The position numbers and the translations under genes are program-made. The notes under the pieces were generated by a model. The model did no database searches. It had not been told where the DNA came from and saw only the letters and a list, made by a program, of their open reading frames with translations. This document shows positions 31,997 through 41,311 of a stretch of 64,000 bases of DNA, piece after piece (within the stretch, counting starts at the first letter, position 1; each line of letters opens with the position of its first letter). The stretch is from contig OX327684.1 in NCBI GenBank assembly GCA_946807835.1, forward strand, positions 11,432,501 to 11,496,500, read 5' to 3'. This DNA comes from Ailanthus altissimus. Taxonomy: Eukaryota; Streptophyta; Magnoliopsida; Sapindales; Simaroubaceae.

Positions 31997-33065
31997 ATGG
32001 GGCCCATGTACTAGGAGAGCAGCTGCGGAGGCTCCTGCATATGAAGAGGAGTAGGGAAATGAGTCAGTAAATGTTCCTACGCCTCAGACCCCTTCTGAGT
32101 CATCTCAGCTTGCTGAGCGAGAGGGTGGAAACATTATTATAGCTCAGATGGCCCAGATACTAGTAGCAGCAATCCAACAGCCGAGAGAGACAGGAGTGTC
32201 CATTGAGCGGGCCAAGAAATTGGGTGCTAAGCTTTATGATGGTATAGGAGACCCTAAGAAAGTGTTATCCTGGTTAGAGAACAATGAAGAAATTTTCTAG
32301 GTTATGGGATGTACTGAAGAACAGATGGTAGTATACTCTACATTTCTATTGAAAGAAGAAGCGAAAGATTGGTGGAAGGCCTTGCAAAGGAGGAATGCCA
32401 ATGCAATGTCTTGGGCGCTTTTCAAATAGGAATTTTCCAATACGTTTTACCCTAAAAGTTATAAGGATGCGAAGATAAAAGAGTTCTTCAAGCTGGAACA
32501 CGGTTCTTTCTCGGTGGCAGAGTATGAGAAGAAGTTTTCAGAGCTCCTCCGTGACATTCCCTTTATAGCTGATAATGAAGAGCAAAAGGCTAATCGGTTT
32601 GCAGTGGGTCTCAATCCTTGGATCAGGGCATACATGGTAACGGCAGCCCACGCTCAGTATGGAGCATTAGTAGAAGCTACAACTTGAGTTGAAAGAAGCA
32701 TGACGACCATTCTTAAACTGAAACAGCAGGGCCAGAAAAGAGGTTGGTCAGGTGGTTCTCGAGGAGGACCTAGTAAATTCACACGAACAGATGAGAGATC
32801 TACATGGTCCAGTAGTCAGAAACCAAGCCAAAGAGCTCAATCCAATCAAGTTTCCGTTCGGCAACCATTAACCGGATCCCGAAGCACTAAAGAGAGTTGG
32901 AAGAATTTTTCAGTATGTAATAAATGTGGCAAGGCCCATTCGGGAGATTGTAAGAAGAGGACTATCGGTTGTTATAAGTGTGGTCAAGAGGGCCACTACA
33001 TGAAAGATTGCTCGAATGATAGAGCTAGCAGTAAGCTAGAAGATAGACCATCAGCTCCGCGATAA
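31997..33065 (+). pseudogene. gag: Tekay-1 gag (broken)
   Basis: In order it shows 'VSIERAKKLGAKLYDG' (with a frame change), 'LSWLENNEEIF' then a stop, 'TFLLKEEAKDWWKALQRRNA', 'MSWALFK' then a stop, 'FYPKSYKDAKIKEFFKLEHG', 'EYEKKFSELLRDIPFIADNE', then an S/G/R-rich linker. Two Cys boxes follow: C-N-K-C-G-K-x-H-S-G-D-C and an intact CX2CX4HX4C knuckle, C-Y-K-C-G-Q-E-G-H-Y-M-K-D-C (about 32,915-33,015). This is the gag layout of Tekay/Del elements. Several stops, including in-frame TAGs, make it dead. The knuckle is intact here but lost in Tekay-0. Confidence 0.88.
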
Positions 33066-33384
33066 ACTAATGGTGGCCGAGGATAGATTAGAGACGGTCC
33101 CCCAATTCAGAAGGCTGAGCGGCTCGAGCCAGCCTAATAGGGGAGCCGATCAATGAGGATCATTTGAAGGACCGGAAGACAGACCTTATACCCAGGCTAG
33201 GGTATTTGCAATGACCTAGCAGAAGGCGGATGCGAGCCCAGAAGTTGTGACAAGTACGATGTCAATTTTTTATTGAGATGCTTATGTACTGATAGATCCT
33301 GGAGCGACTCATGCTAGTATAGTGCCCTAGTTATTAGATTTTGCGGTAGTAGTGTTTCTTCCTACAGGAGACTCCATTGTAGTA
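33066..33384 (+). pseudogene. pol: Tekay-1 aspartic protease, N-terminal part
   Basis: After a degraded linker the frame reads 'YVLIDPGATHA' (about 33,281-33,315), the protease active site D-P-G-A-T, then 'LLDFAVVVFLPTGDSIVVE'. At 33,385 it is interrupted by a solo Tekay LTR with TSD GAAAT. The protein resumes at 36,137 as 'MVYKGSRISIEGQEFMADLI'. A stop after 'SIFY' and other losses show it is not active. Confidence 0.85.
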
Positions 33385-33389
33385 GAAAT

Positions 33390-36133
33390 TGTAATATCCA
33401 ATCCCTATTAGTAGTATTGGCGCCTAGATTTTGGTATAGAGCAAATAAGACACCGTAGGGTTACTCGATTTTAACCCTATTAGAAATATTCCCTTTATAG
33501 TGCACGTGAGAGATATTAGACCTAATTTGGTAATTTCACACTCGATCGGTGCGCCGGACGACCCTAGAATAGTTTTGGAAATTTTCTCTATTAGCTTAAA
33601 AAAGGAAATCCTAATTTACTACATGAATTTCCATTTAAGGGTTATCAATGGAACAAGCATTTGTTGAGAAACATAATCCATATATTAGAGAATGAACCAA
33701 TTAGAAGAAATCTCATGGATTGCCAAGTTGGAAGTTCTAGTTAGTTCTTTGAACTATTCTAACTAGATAGTTACAAATGAACTAATTACATAATTAGTTT
33801 TTAACTAATGGCAAATTAGTAATTTTGAGTAAGTTGAAGGGCAAAATGGTCAATTAAGGGAGCACTATATATATGTTAGAAGTGTGTAGAATTTTCAAGT
33901 GATCAAAAAGCAAACACTTAGAGCAAAAAAGAGAGCAAATTCGGGCAAGGTGAAGAGGTGCTGCTACAGTGAAATTTCTATTTTTTTTCCATGATTTTTC
34001 ATGTGTAATCAAACTAAAATAAGGTTACATATGAATCATTAAGCTCAATTGAAGCCTCAATTAGTGGAAATTCAAGAAAAAGAGGTAAGAAAAGCATTGT
34101 TTTATGAGTTTGATAAGTGAACTTTCACGAATGCTCCAATTGACATTCTTATGTGTATTCTTGGCTTAGATTGAGTTGAATTCTAGTTTGGAGCTTGAAG
34201 GAGTCATCAATTTGAAGAAATTGGCAAGGTGAGAATTATAGTTTTTGGTGATTTTGTTGTAGAGATTTCAATTGATTGTAATTAGGGCTTTAGAATGAAT
34301 TTGGCATGATTTTGTTGTAATTGGAACAAGAAATTGAGAAAAGGAATGTATTGGAACCTAGGGTGAAATTCTGCCACCTTAGGGAAGTTAGGAATTGAGT
34401 AGTGTTTTGATTGAATTGTTGTGTGTAAATGGTGCATATTATAAATTGAATGTATATGGTTGATGGAAAAACCAAAAATGAAGAAAATGGGACATAATTG
34501 TCCATGTTGGAAAGGTGAAGGGCAATTATGTCCAACCAAGTTATAAGGTGTTCGATTATGGCTCCGTAACTAAAATTGGAAAGTAGTATGCATCCGGGCT
34601 TTGTATACCGATTAGGACGTTTAGTAGTTAAATGAGATTGTAGCATTCGATTTAGTTCTAAATGTCATTTGTGGCGCGTAGGTGAAGATAACCGAGAGTG
34701 TTAACGGGAGCAGAAATCGGGAGCGAAATTGAGCGCGGAGCGGTTGTGAGTATAAATCTGCCATTTCTTTTACTTTGCGTTTATTATATTTTCGCATAAT
34801 GAATATGCATGTTTTATGAGCTTTCGATGCGTAACCATGATTTATGATCTTGATACATATTCATAGACATACCTTTACATGTTCGAATTGAGAAATAGTT
34901 TTAAAATTTCTGCATTCATTTTTAAGGCCATTGGTACCCTCAGATTATAGTGGTAATGATTGTATTAGACCCAGCCGGTATATTTCGTGCACATGGACAG
35001 GTCTTAGGGGTATGTCACTAACTCCAAGAAGTCGGGATGTCGAGTCAAGTGAGTCGCTCTATGTATACGGGGTATTGTCTCGCTATATGCATACGATGTA
35101 AGATTCCGCTGCATAGCCAGTGAGATGTCTTGAGATGTCACTGTGGGTGCTGCTAGTTGAGGTGCCTCGTGACCTACTCACGTGTGCGGTGCTAGTTGAG
35201 TCGCTGTGTGGGTATAGAGCTTTAGGGTTACCATTGGTACAATTTAGAAAGAAAATGGCTGAGCGAGGATTTTACTAGTTTTTGATATACCGATAACATT
35301 TATGCATTTATATGCACACAGTAGTTATTATGTTATACAGATTATGAATATAGTTTTCCAAAGATGTAGATAAAACCCGCTCGACAAGATTTTAATAGCA
35401 TGTGAAGTTAGAAACCGTTTTACAGTTTTACATCAGTTTTAGAAGCATGATTTCTGCATGAACTTTAGAATTTGCTATCTATACATGATGTTATTTTATT
35501 AAAATTTTATTTGCACTCACTGAGCTCCTTTAGCTCACCCGTTTTGTGTTTTATGTTTTTTGAACCCCTTTCCCAGGTGCAGGTCTCGTTACGCAAGCTG
35601 CTGATTCTCCTATTGCCGAGTAGTGGGCCAAATTCGAAGATTATTTTTGTACATGTAAATGTGCTAAATAGCACCCTTTACTTTATGCATAATAGTTGTA
35701 GGCATATATATTTGGATGTATATTTTGAATCGAGAAAAAGAGATTTCAATTTTATGATGATCGTTCTTTTTACTTCTATGATTACGCTTATTTGTGATTC
35801 AAATGAATAATTGAGTTGTGTTGGATTTGATTTGGGAAGGACTGGAGGTCTGAATTGGTAGAATTGAGATGTATTGGAAATAGAAGTGAAATTTCTTTGC
35901 AGGTTTTATATGGATTTTCTTAAAAACAGGGGAAACTCTGTCCGTTTGTTTTTAAAATTAAGATGTCATTTTCATGTATGTTACTAGACCTTCTTAGTAG
36001 TAACAATAATTAAAAAGGGGTTCGCCTCGCGAAATTTCTCAACATACCCAGTTAGGTTCGGAGGAACTTCCGCCGGGCTACCCGGCAGGGCCGCTGGGAT
36101 CTATAATAGAGGGTCTCGAGTCGGGTTCTATCA
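33390..36133 (+). mobile_element. Solo Tekay LTR inserted in the Tekay-1 protease
   Basis: Begins TGTAATATCC and ends TTCTATCA, 2,744 bases. It has a perfect 5-bp duplication GAAAT (33,385-33,389 and 36,134-36,138). Removing it and one GAAAT restores the protease frame ('IVVEM' into 'VYKG'). It has the same orientation and family as its host, so it can pair with either host LTR. Confidence 0.93.
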
Positions 36134-36384
36134 GAAATGGTGTATAAGGGTAGTAGAATCAGTATTGAGGGCCAAGAGTTTATGGCGGATTTGATTATCC
36201 TGGCCATCAGTGATTTTGATGTGATTTTGGGGATGGATTGGTTGTTTAAATATCGAGCCTCAGTGGATTATTTTCGAAAAGAAGTTAGATTATATAGCCC
36301 AGAGGGAACGGAAGTCATTTTTTGTAGGATGCAAAAATCAATTTCAGCCATTATGATGTCGGTAATGAGGGCAAGAAAGATACT
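36134..36384 (+). pseudogene. pol: Tekay-1 protease C-terminus and linker to RT
   Basis: Reads 'ISIEGQEFMADLIILAIS', then 'DFDVILGMDWLFKYRASVDY', then 'FRKEVRLYSPEGTEVIF' and 'MRARKIL'. F-D-V-I-L-G-M-D-W-L is the conserved flap/C-terminal box of Ty3/gypsy proteases, here without a stop. After 36,384 the coding sequence is broken by a 445-bp antisense fragment and picks up at 36,830 with 'SCQGYLVYAIE'. Confidence 0.9.
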
Positions 36385-36829
36385 TCAATGGCAGCCTATG
36401 ATATATCACCAGGTCAAATTAATAAGCTGGGTAAAGGTAATATCTAACACAGCTAAAAGTTCCTTAAGTGAGGCTGTAAAGAGAGTTTGAGTCCCAGAAC
36501 CAAAAATTCCTCAAACATTGCCACTTCCCCTTCATGAGGAAAGCCAAAGAGTCTCCAGGACGATCGATTTTGAGGATAACTATTGAAAGGATCCCAAATC
36601 GAGCCCTGAGAGAGGTCAGGTTAGCCTCGGTCATTTTAGAGTGCTCGTACATGAGGCTTAGAACTAGGGGATTTGACATCACTTCCCAGTATAGAGGACA
36701 AAGAACCTTTAAAAGCAGGCTTTTTCAAAGGTAGAGAAAAAGAGGGTTTAGATGACATTTTCCCTTTGTTCTCAGTAGAAGAAGGGTCAAACAGAGAAAT
36801 TTCCTGCTTAAAAATATCAGTAAGGCCTT
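36385..36829 (-). pseudogene. Fragment of a Tat-type antisense ORF inside Tekay-1 pol
   Basis: The minus strand reads 'FDPSSTENKGKMSSKPSFSL', 'PLKKPAFKGSLSSILGSD', 'MTEANLTSLRARFGI', then in shifted frames 'GDSLAFPHEGEVAMFEEF', 'LGLKLPLQPHLRNF' and 'LLAVLDITFTQLINLTW'. These align with the antisense-ORF start at 51,275-51,476 (K-G-K-x-S-S-K-P) and its core at 13,907-14,261 (E-A-N-L-x-S-L-R, P-x-E-G-x-x-x-x-F-x-x-F, L-x-L-P-L). It spans the ~30 codons missing between those two pieces. It is not derived from them by a simple copy, since it differs at many residues. Edges are defined where the Tekay coding sequence breaks and resumes. Confidence 0.75.
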
Positions 36830-36918
36830 AAAGTCGTGTCAGGGGTACTTAGTCTATGCCATAGAAGTAAGAGATGGTAGAATGAAATTGGAGGATATTC
36901 TAGTGGTTAGGGAGTTTT
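36830..36918 (+). pseudogene. pol: Tekay-1 pol linker just before RT
   Basis: Reads 'SCQGYLVYAIEVRDGRMKLE' then 'DILVVREF', the usual Tekay linker ending in V-V-R-E-F before F-x-D-V-F-P-E. It stops at the left edge of Athila D, and the RT continues at 44,780 with '[15 protein letters not shown]'. Confidence 0.9.
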
Positions 36919-37820
36919 AGATGCAAGAATCAATAATAAGAGCCAAGAATCAAGAGGAAGAAGAAGAATTTCTGCATTTTGGAGGAAGAACATCACCATT
37001 GCCAAAGGAAAATTTCTTCTTCTCTTTAATTTCATAATTGTTGATTCTAGCATGTATAATAATGTAGTTAGATGCTCTAAACTTATGTTTTCAATTATGA
37101 ACTAAGTGTATTACTAGGATTACAATGTTAACTCATATGTAGCTTTGATTGATTATTTTCCCTTATTTGTCATGTTGGTATTGAATTGTTCAATTTGTTC
37201 TATGCTTAATGTTTCTAATTACATGACAATGTATTAGATTGATTTGGGAATCTTAATGAACTTGGAAAATGGAATTTTTTATTAGCCATGTATAAATTGA
37301 TGTATGATCATTGTGTAAAAGCATGAGTTCCATATGAGATAGAAATATACTCGTATGGCATATATAACCATTTAGAGAATTTGAACTTAATGAATCTTAT
37401 TTCAATTCGATTATTATAGGAATATAGATAATTAATTGAATGAGATATACTCACTTGACCATCGGAAGAGGCTTGTGAGAGTATTAGAGTTCTTGGTTAA
37501 CATTCATATTGATAGTTCTAAGGGGAGTAATTGAATTCAAGTGAAGTATTGAGGGAATATTATAATCCTAGGCATTTAAGTATTTATGCTATCACACTTA
37601 TTCTCTTTGCTCAATTTTGTAATCATTATTTTTGTTTAGTTAGTTTAGATATAAAAATCATTGAATTGCTAATACCTTGAATAAGAATAGGAGAACATAA
37701 TTTTAGTACTTAGCAAGTAGTAATAACAATTCCTCGTGGGATCGACAATCTACTTATCATATATTATTTATTGCGATAACGTATACTTGCGTTAATTTGT
37801 GTTATACAAAATAACCATCA
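36919..37820 (+). mobile_element. Athila D 5' LTR (5'-truncated)
   Basis: It aligns with 41,707 onward of the 3' LTR ('gatgcaagaatcaa...gaggaagaagaagaatttctgc') and ends AACCATCA at 37,820. The U3 start with its GC-rich block and any TATA box are missing, so this copy cannot start transcription normally. Confidence 0.9.
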
Positions 37821-37826
37821 AGTTTT

Positions 37827-37844
37827 TGGCGCCGTTGCTGGGGA
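37827..37844 (+). other. Athila D primer binding site (tRNA-Asp type)
   Basis: TGGCGCCGTTGCTGGGGA lies six bases after the LTR end. It is the Athila-type primer site, complementary to the 3' end of tRNA-Asp as I recall the family, with one T where most copies have C. Confidence 0.88.
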
Positions 37845-37992
37845 ATTATTTATTATTCTTGTTGATACTAATACCAATTCATCTTATTTTTAGTTCAAAC
37901 ATTTTTCTGTCATTGTACATTTTACTGTCATTGTACATTTTGCTGTCATTTGTTTTATTTTTCTGTTTTTCAGTAATTGTGGATTATTTATG

Positions 37993-38684
37993 ATGGCTGG
38001 AACATCAAGTTTGTTGAGAGAATTTGCAGTGCCAAGATCGGTCATCGATTACTTTAAAATTCAACCAGAGATGATTCAGTTATTGAAAGCATCAGTACAA
38101 TTTGGTGGATTACAAATAAAGATCCAATTGAGCATGTTGTGAATTTCTTAGAAATTTGTGACCTTTGCAAATACAATGGAGTCTTGGATGATGCAATTCG
38201 GCTTTGCCTATTCACATTTTCACTTCGAGACAGAGTAAAAAATTGGTTGAGGTCACTACCACCGGGATCTATAACAATGTGGGATGAGTTAGCGTATAAA
38301 TTCCTTACCAAATTCTTCCCACCGTAAAAAACAATGATGATGAGGAGTGCCATAACTTCATTTGTGCAGAATGATGATGAGTCCTTACATAAAGCATGGG
38401 AAAGGTTCAAAGAAATGCAGAGGAAATGTCCACACCATGGCGTCTCAAAATGGTTACTTGTGCAAATTTTTTATGATGGGATAGTTGGACATTTAAGGAT
38501 GCTTATTAATGCTGCAGCAGGAGGTACGTTTATGAATATGTTTGTTAATGATGCATATAAATTGCTGGAAGAGATAGCCTTCAACAATTATCAATGGAAA
38601 ACTGAAGTTGTTACCCCAATGGAATGCATAGAGAGAGTTGCATATATCACTTGTGATTTTTATGGTGGTAACCATCCAAATTGA
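37993..38684 (+). pseudogene. gag: Athila D gag (broken)
   Basis: Starts 'MAGTSSLLREFAVPR'. After a frameshift near 38,100 it reads 'VVNFLEICDLCKYNGVLDDA', 'IRLCLFTFSLRDRVKNWLRS', 'LPPGSITMWDELAYKFLTKF', stop, then 'ESLHKAWERFKEMQRKCPHH', 'INAAAGGTFMNMFVNDAYKL', 'LEEIAFNNYQW'. This is the Athila gag core. The zinc knuckle (from 38,652) reads C-D-F-Y-G-G-N-H-x-x-x-x-C, so the second Cys is Tyr, as in element F. A stop lies inside the knuckle. One TAA at 38,328 and the early frameshift make it non-functional. Confidence 0.85.
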
Positions 38685-38867
38685 CAATGTGCAGAACCTA
38701 TAAATTATCCAAAAATTTGTTACCAACAGCAACACAACCATAATTGTAATGCATATTATCCAGAATTGGGGAATCAAACATCTTGGAATAGCAACTAAGA
38801 GGAAACTTCACTGCAATTAAAGCCTCTTGTAACACCACCAGAAATTTTACAACAACAACAACTTGAG

Positions 38868-39413
38868 ATGCAATCCTCATTAGAAGATATGATCCAACAT
38901 ATAAGTAAGACAGCTGAGTTGTTGTGTAGCCAATCTTCATCTCTGTATATGTTAGAAATGCAGGTGGAACAATTGATAAATGCTGGCCACAATCATCTTG
39001 AAAATGCATTGCCAAACAATATTGAAAACTTGCCAATGAAAAATGTTGAACACTGCAAGGCAATCATTATGGAGTGTGGGATAGAGCAACATGTAGCCAA
39101 TGAATTAAACAAGTCAAATAAGGATCATCACATGGATGAGGCGCAAATGGAAGTAGAAAAAAGAGTACAAGAAGAAGAGTTACAGCAGCAAAAATTTCTG
39201 AGCCATTGTACTCAACAATTTCCATTGTCTATAGAGCTTGAAGGGAAAAACCATGATCTGCATTTTCGCAAGGAATTTTTCCACTGCTTCAAGATCGATA
39301 TGGTGATTCCGAATGATGCTCAACCATTTCCAAAACAGCAAGTACTAGAACCTATCGGGGATTATGCGCAAGAAGAGATACCGTTGCACAAACTAAATAC
39401 CAAAAGGCGATGA
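38868..39413 (+). pseudogene. Athila D, gag C-terminal / linker ORF
   Basis: An open 181-codon frame: 'MQSSLEDMIQHISKTAELLC', 'SSSLYMLEMQVEQLINAGHN', 'NIENLPMKNVEHCKAIIMEC', then a K/E/Q-rich part. The order 'S-L-x-x-L-E-x-Q-V-x-Q-L ... N-x-x-E-x-C-x-A-I' matches the spacer between gag and protease in Athila elements (compare 55,676-56,017 in F). No protease motif follows. From 39,414 it runs into the integrase-like remnant. It is the longest open frame of element D and may still be translated if transcribed. Confidence 0.6.
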
Positions 39414-39687
39414 AACAAGCTCGTCAAGGAGCAACCAATAGATAACGGCCAACGAGGTTCAATTGTTTGATCTAAGATTAAAAGCTTTCCGGTAAGGCTC
39501 AAGGGAAGGTGGTTAGAGTTGTTCCTTAAAAATTTTCTCATAGAGTTTTGGAAGTCGAAGAAAAGGAATACCGTTACTTATAGGCGTCGACTGAAGTTCT
39601 ATAGGTGAGATGCTTCAGATATGCAATTTGATCCACCATGATCTAAAAATGAAGAAGTCACGCTGACGACATTAAATCAGGCGCTTA
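39414..39687 (+). pseudogene. Athila D, integrase C-terminus-like remnant with FDPP end
   Basis: In mixed frames it reads 'LFDLRLKAFPVRLKGRWLEL', 'FLKNFLIEFWKSKKRN', and ends 'DASDMQFDPP' shortly before 'NQALIGRQP'. R-L-K-x-F-P-x-x-L-K-x-R-W resembles the Athila integrase C-terminus. The D-A-S-x-x-x-F-D-P-P motif is shared with element F (56,480-56,505) and element H. So pol has been removed and gag is joined to this tail. The exact deletion point cannot be set without an intact relative. Confidence 0.6.
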
Positions 39688-39703
39688 TTGGGAGGCAACC
39701 CAA
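39688..39703 (+). promoter_or_regulatory. Conserved hairpin at the end of the Athila D coding remnant
   Basis: TTGGG, loop AGGCAA, CCCAA: a 5-bp stem matching the hairpins at 20,473-20,490 and 56,553-56,570. It is the first conserved block after the FDPP motif. Confidence 0.7.
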
Positions 39704-41311
39704 GTAAATTTTTATTCTTATTTGCTTATTATTCAATTTTAATTATGTTAGTTTCTTTGTTTCTTTTAGGAATAAAATTAGCAAGTCAAGCATTCAAGAA
39801 AGCAGCAGAAGCAATTACAAGCGTTAGGAGCAAAGGAACACTGTAATCCAACTAATAGACAACACTGCTACATTACCGCAACTTCAATTACCAAGGGAGT
39901 TTTTCTCTTACTTTCAAATTTATTTACTTTTAGACATTGAAGACAATATCTAATTTAAGTTTGGGGGTGGGAAAACACATTTTTTTGTGTTTATTTTTGC
40001 TGCATGATTTCAGTGGTTGTCTTGTGGAGTAAATTTTTTTTTTTAGGCTATTAAGTTTTGGTTGTGATGATAATCATTAGTCCATTATAAGAAATAAAGT
40101 ATTGGCTGAATTTATTCTCACAAGTCCTTAAAGAAACAATAGATGATTGAGATAATTCTTATATCATGATTCTTGGACTGAATTCAAGCTTATTTGTGAT
40201 CACTTATTCTTGAGCACAATGAAAAAAGCTTGTATTAGTTGAATTTTTTGCTTAGAGTTATTCATGTTTAAGTAGTACACCACAGTCTCGAAAACCAACA
40301 CTTTAGAACTTGCTTGATTACTACTCGAGGCGAAATCATAGAATTCACATGCTTAAGGAAATAACATTAGGCCATCTTTGGACCGATTGAGCCTTTTCGA
40401 GCCTACCTTATATGTGTATTTATCCCTAGTCACCCCGTTTGAGCCTAATTATCCATTTTTTTTGTTTAACCACATTACAAACCTAAATACTTTGAGTTTA
40501 CTTACCCTAAAATCTACCGGTCGCACCATATATCTTGAGTTTACTTAGAAATATTCTTAAAATGAAAAAGGATGTGGATGCATAAAAGAAGGGTATTACA
40601 ATGAAAAGCAATAAGTCTTGAAGGAACATATCAATCTAAGTTTGGGAGTTCATAAAAAAAAAGAGAGAATGTTTAAATGCATAATACCCCTAGCTTGAAA
40701 AAAAAATTCTTTGTAAAAGTGATTAAAAGAAAAATGGGAATAGCATAAGTTTTGGGGAAAAGATGAATAATCAAGGAGAAGAAGAAATCAAAAGGGTTCT
40801 AAGTAAAGTCTAAGTGTTCTTGGTGTGATTTGATGCTTCATATTTATATCTTTATAACCCACATTTACCTTAACCTTACATTACAAGCTAAATAAAATCC
40901 TAATAGATCTATAGACATGTGTATTTCTACATTAGTGGAAAGTAGTACGAAAAGCAAGCTTATGGTAGTGTTATAATTGAAAATATACCGAGATATCATC
41001 TTTATGTACTTTCTTAACTATTGAGTAAATCTATGTTCTATTTAGCTAATTACTTGTTTATTACACACACACACAAGTGATCATTTACAAGGGAGAATGA
41101 AGTACTTGATCAATGGTATGAGGATTGTTGAAAGTTGTTTATTGATTTCTGAAGAGCCTTGTGCTATTTTTCACAGTTTTTGAAACAACGATATTGATCA
41201 TCTAATCAACCTTAGCTTGTTTTTAGTGTTTATTTTTGAGTCATGAATAAGTTGTGAATGTTTTTCTTTGTTTTGCTCGAGAGCGAGCAAAGTATTAAGT
41301 CTGGGAGTAAT
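39704..41311 (+). other. Athila D non-coding region before the 3' LTR
   Basis: About 1.6 kb with no coding capacity, colinear with F (56,571-57,680) and with H on the minus strand. It contains 'aatttaagtttgggggtggg' near 39,950, a purine-rich string. Near its end a 7-bp-arm hairpin, TTGCTCG-agag-CGAGCAA (about 41,274-41,291), precedes the string 'aagtctgggagtaat' that abuts the LTR. That string is the likely polypurine tract. A short (AC) run lies near 41,070. Confidence 0.75.

Noticed and set aside
38054..39063. Minus-strand open frames of 65-121 codons
   Set aside because: They overlap the Athila D gag and linker on the plus strand, which have clear family motifs; the minus frames are shadows.
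41066..41078. Short AC microsatellite
   Set aside because: Only about six units; ordinary.
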